This document shows, one piece after another, positions 31,672-32,334 of a stretch of DNA of 32,334 nt (positions are counted from its first letter, which is position 1; every line of letters begins with the position of its first letter). Under the pieces are notes generated by a model, which had not been told where the DNA came from, did no database searches, and saw only the letters and a list, made by a program, of their open reading frames with translations. Source of the stretch: an uncultured Clostridia bacterium. Lineage in GTDB: Bacteria > Bacillota > Clostridia > Christensenellales > Aristaeellaceae. The position numbers and the translations under genes are program-made. The stretch lies in NCBI GenBank assembly GCA_934631055.1, contig CAKTXP010000010.1:1-32334 (forward strand), in the 5' to 3' direction.

Positions 31672-32232
31672 TTGGGTCTTTGGGAATTATTCGTCATCGC
31701 CGTCGGTCTGTCGATGGACGCGTTCGCCGTATCCATCTGCAAGGGTCTGTCCGTCGGCAAGTGCAGGTTCAAGCACATGCTCATCTGCGGTCTATATTTC
31801 GGCGCGTTTCAGGCGATCATGCCGTCCATCGGCTATCTGCTCGGCGCGCAGTTTGACACGCTGGTTTCTTCGCTTGCGCCGTACATCGCTTTCGTTCTGC
31901 TCGCGCTCATCGGCGTGAACATGATCCGTGAATCACGCAGCAAGGAAGAGGAAGAAGAAGTCAACGCCGATTTCTCGTGGCGCGCGATGCTTCCTCTCGC
32001 CGTCGCGACGAGCATTGACGCGCTGGCTGTCGGCGTATCCTTCGCTTTCCTGCAAGTCAACATCATTCCGGCGGTCTGCTTCATCGGATTGACGACGTTC
32101 GTTTGCAGCGTGGCCGGTGTGAAGATCGGCAGTATTTTCGGCGACCGCTACAAGGCACGCGCCGAGTTTTTCGGCGGACTCGTTCTGATCGTTATGGGGC
32201 TGAAAATTCTGATCGAACACTTCTTGGGATAA
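31672..32232 (+). CDS. mntP: Manganese efflux pump MntP
   Basis: This is a small membrane exporter that protects against excess Mn2+. The protein has 186 residues, six membrane segments and two similar halves. The conserved acidic motifs are GLSMDAFAVSICKG in the first half and ATSIDALAVGVSFAF in the second, separated by an acidic cytosolic loop (KEEEEEVNADF). The start is TTG at 31672-31674, chosen for the GGGGAGGA site 7 bases upstream and because it gives the family N-terminus LWELFVIAVGLSMDA. Expression is under the riboswitch just upstream. Confidence 0.96.
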   Translation: MGLWELFVIAVGLSMDAFAVSICKGLSVGKCRFKHMLICGLYFGAFQAIMPSIGYLLGAQFDTLVSSLAPYIAFVLLALIGVNMIRESRSKEEEEEVNADFSWRAMLPLAVATSIDALAVGVSFAFLQVNIIPAVCFIGLTTFVCSVAGVKIGSIFGDRYKARAEFFGGLVLIVMGLKILIEHFLG

Positions 32233-32235
32233 AAA

Positions 32236-32299
32236 GTGGGCTGAGCCCACATTCACTTCCGCCACAGTCCGTAAAGATTCAAAGCTCTACGCACGCGAG
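32236..32299 (+). repeat. Dispersed TGA-loop hairpin repeat, copy C
   Basis: GTGGGCTGAGCCCAC (32236-32250) is followed by ATTCACTTCCGCCACAG and ends near CGCACGCGAG. It lies 3 bases after the mntP stop. There is no T run after the hairpin, so it is not an ordinary terminator in this direction. The remaining bases to the window end hold nothing recognisable. Confidence 0.7.
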
Positions 32300-32334
32300 C
32301 AAGCTTTATACAATTTCCTGTACGTTAAAAACGC

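Overview
The window reads as a chromosomal segment of a GC-rich, spore-forming, anaerobic Clostridia-type Firmicute. Supporting signs are an SpoIIP spore-engulfment hydrolase, the conserved Firmicute def-fmt-rsmB-rlmN-prpC-prkC-rsgA-rpe-thiN cluster, a type A RNase P RNA, oxygen-sensitive class III ribonucleotide reductase with its activase, and strong Shine-Dalgarno sites with frequent GTG and TTG starts. Genus cannot be fixed from the sequence alone.

Region 1 (1-11640, minus strand) is one long housekeeping operon read from def down to a C4 zinc-ribbon gene, with genes overlapping or at most about 45 bases apart. It covers initiator-Met formylation and deformylation, rRNA methylation (RsmB, RlmN), PASTA kinase and phosphatase signalling, 30S maturation (RsgA), pentose phosphate epimerase, thiamine pyrophosphokinase and a fused TrmK-Nif3 protein. 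The 5' part of rnpB follows, from its own consensus promoter. Unusual points are a 7-unit basic repeat tail on RsmB and an internal ribosome binding site at the TrmK/Nif3 junction.

Region 2 (11640-13257) is the disturbed accessory stretch. It holds a tandem duplication of def with a 37-codon stub of fmt, a hairpin repeat at the junction, and an AT-rich decayed IS481-like transposase carrying a 36-base near-perfect palindrome.

Region 3 (13258-18540, plus) has a DUF1614 membrane protein with spoIIP, then the DUF512 radical SAM protein, der and plsY. Region 4 (18541-19995, minus) has hairpin repeats, a LysM protein and a phosphoribosyltransferase. Region 5 (20346-24229, plus) is an anaerobic dNTP operon: two NrdR-like boxes, nrdD, nrdG, dut and a free-methionine-sulfoxide reductase. 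Region 6 holds a MATE exporter and a VOC-fold protein.

Region 7 (26355-31461, plus) is a complete BMP-type nucleoside ABC importer (binding protein, double ATPase, two permeases). Region 8 is a yybP-ykoY manganese riboswitch controlling the Mn exporter mntP, followed by another copy of the hairpin repeat.

No CRISPR array, prophage or defence island is visible. The most unusual material is the RsmB repeat tail, the TrmK-Nif3 fusion with its internal start, the gene-converted def pair and the dispersed TGA-loop hairpin family.
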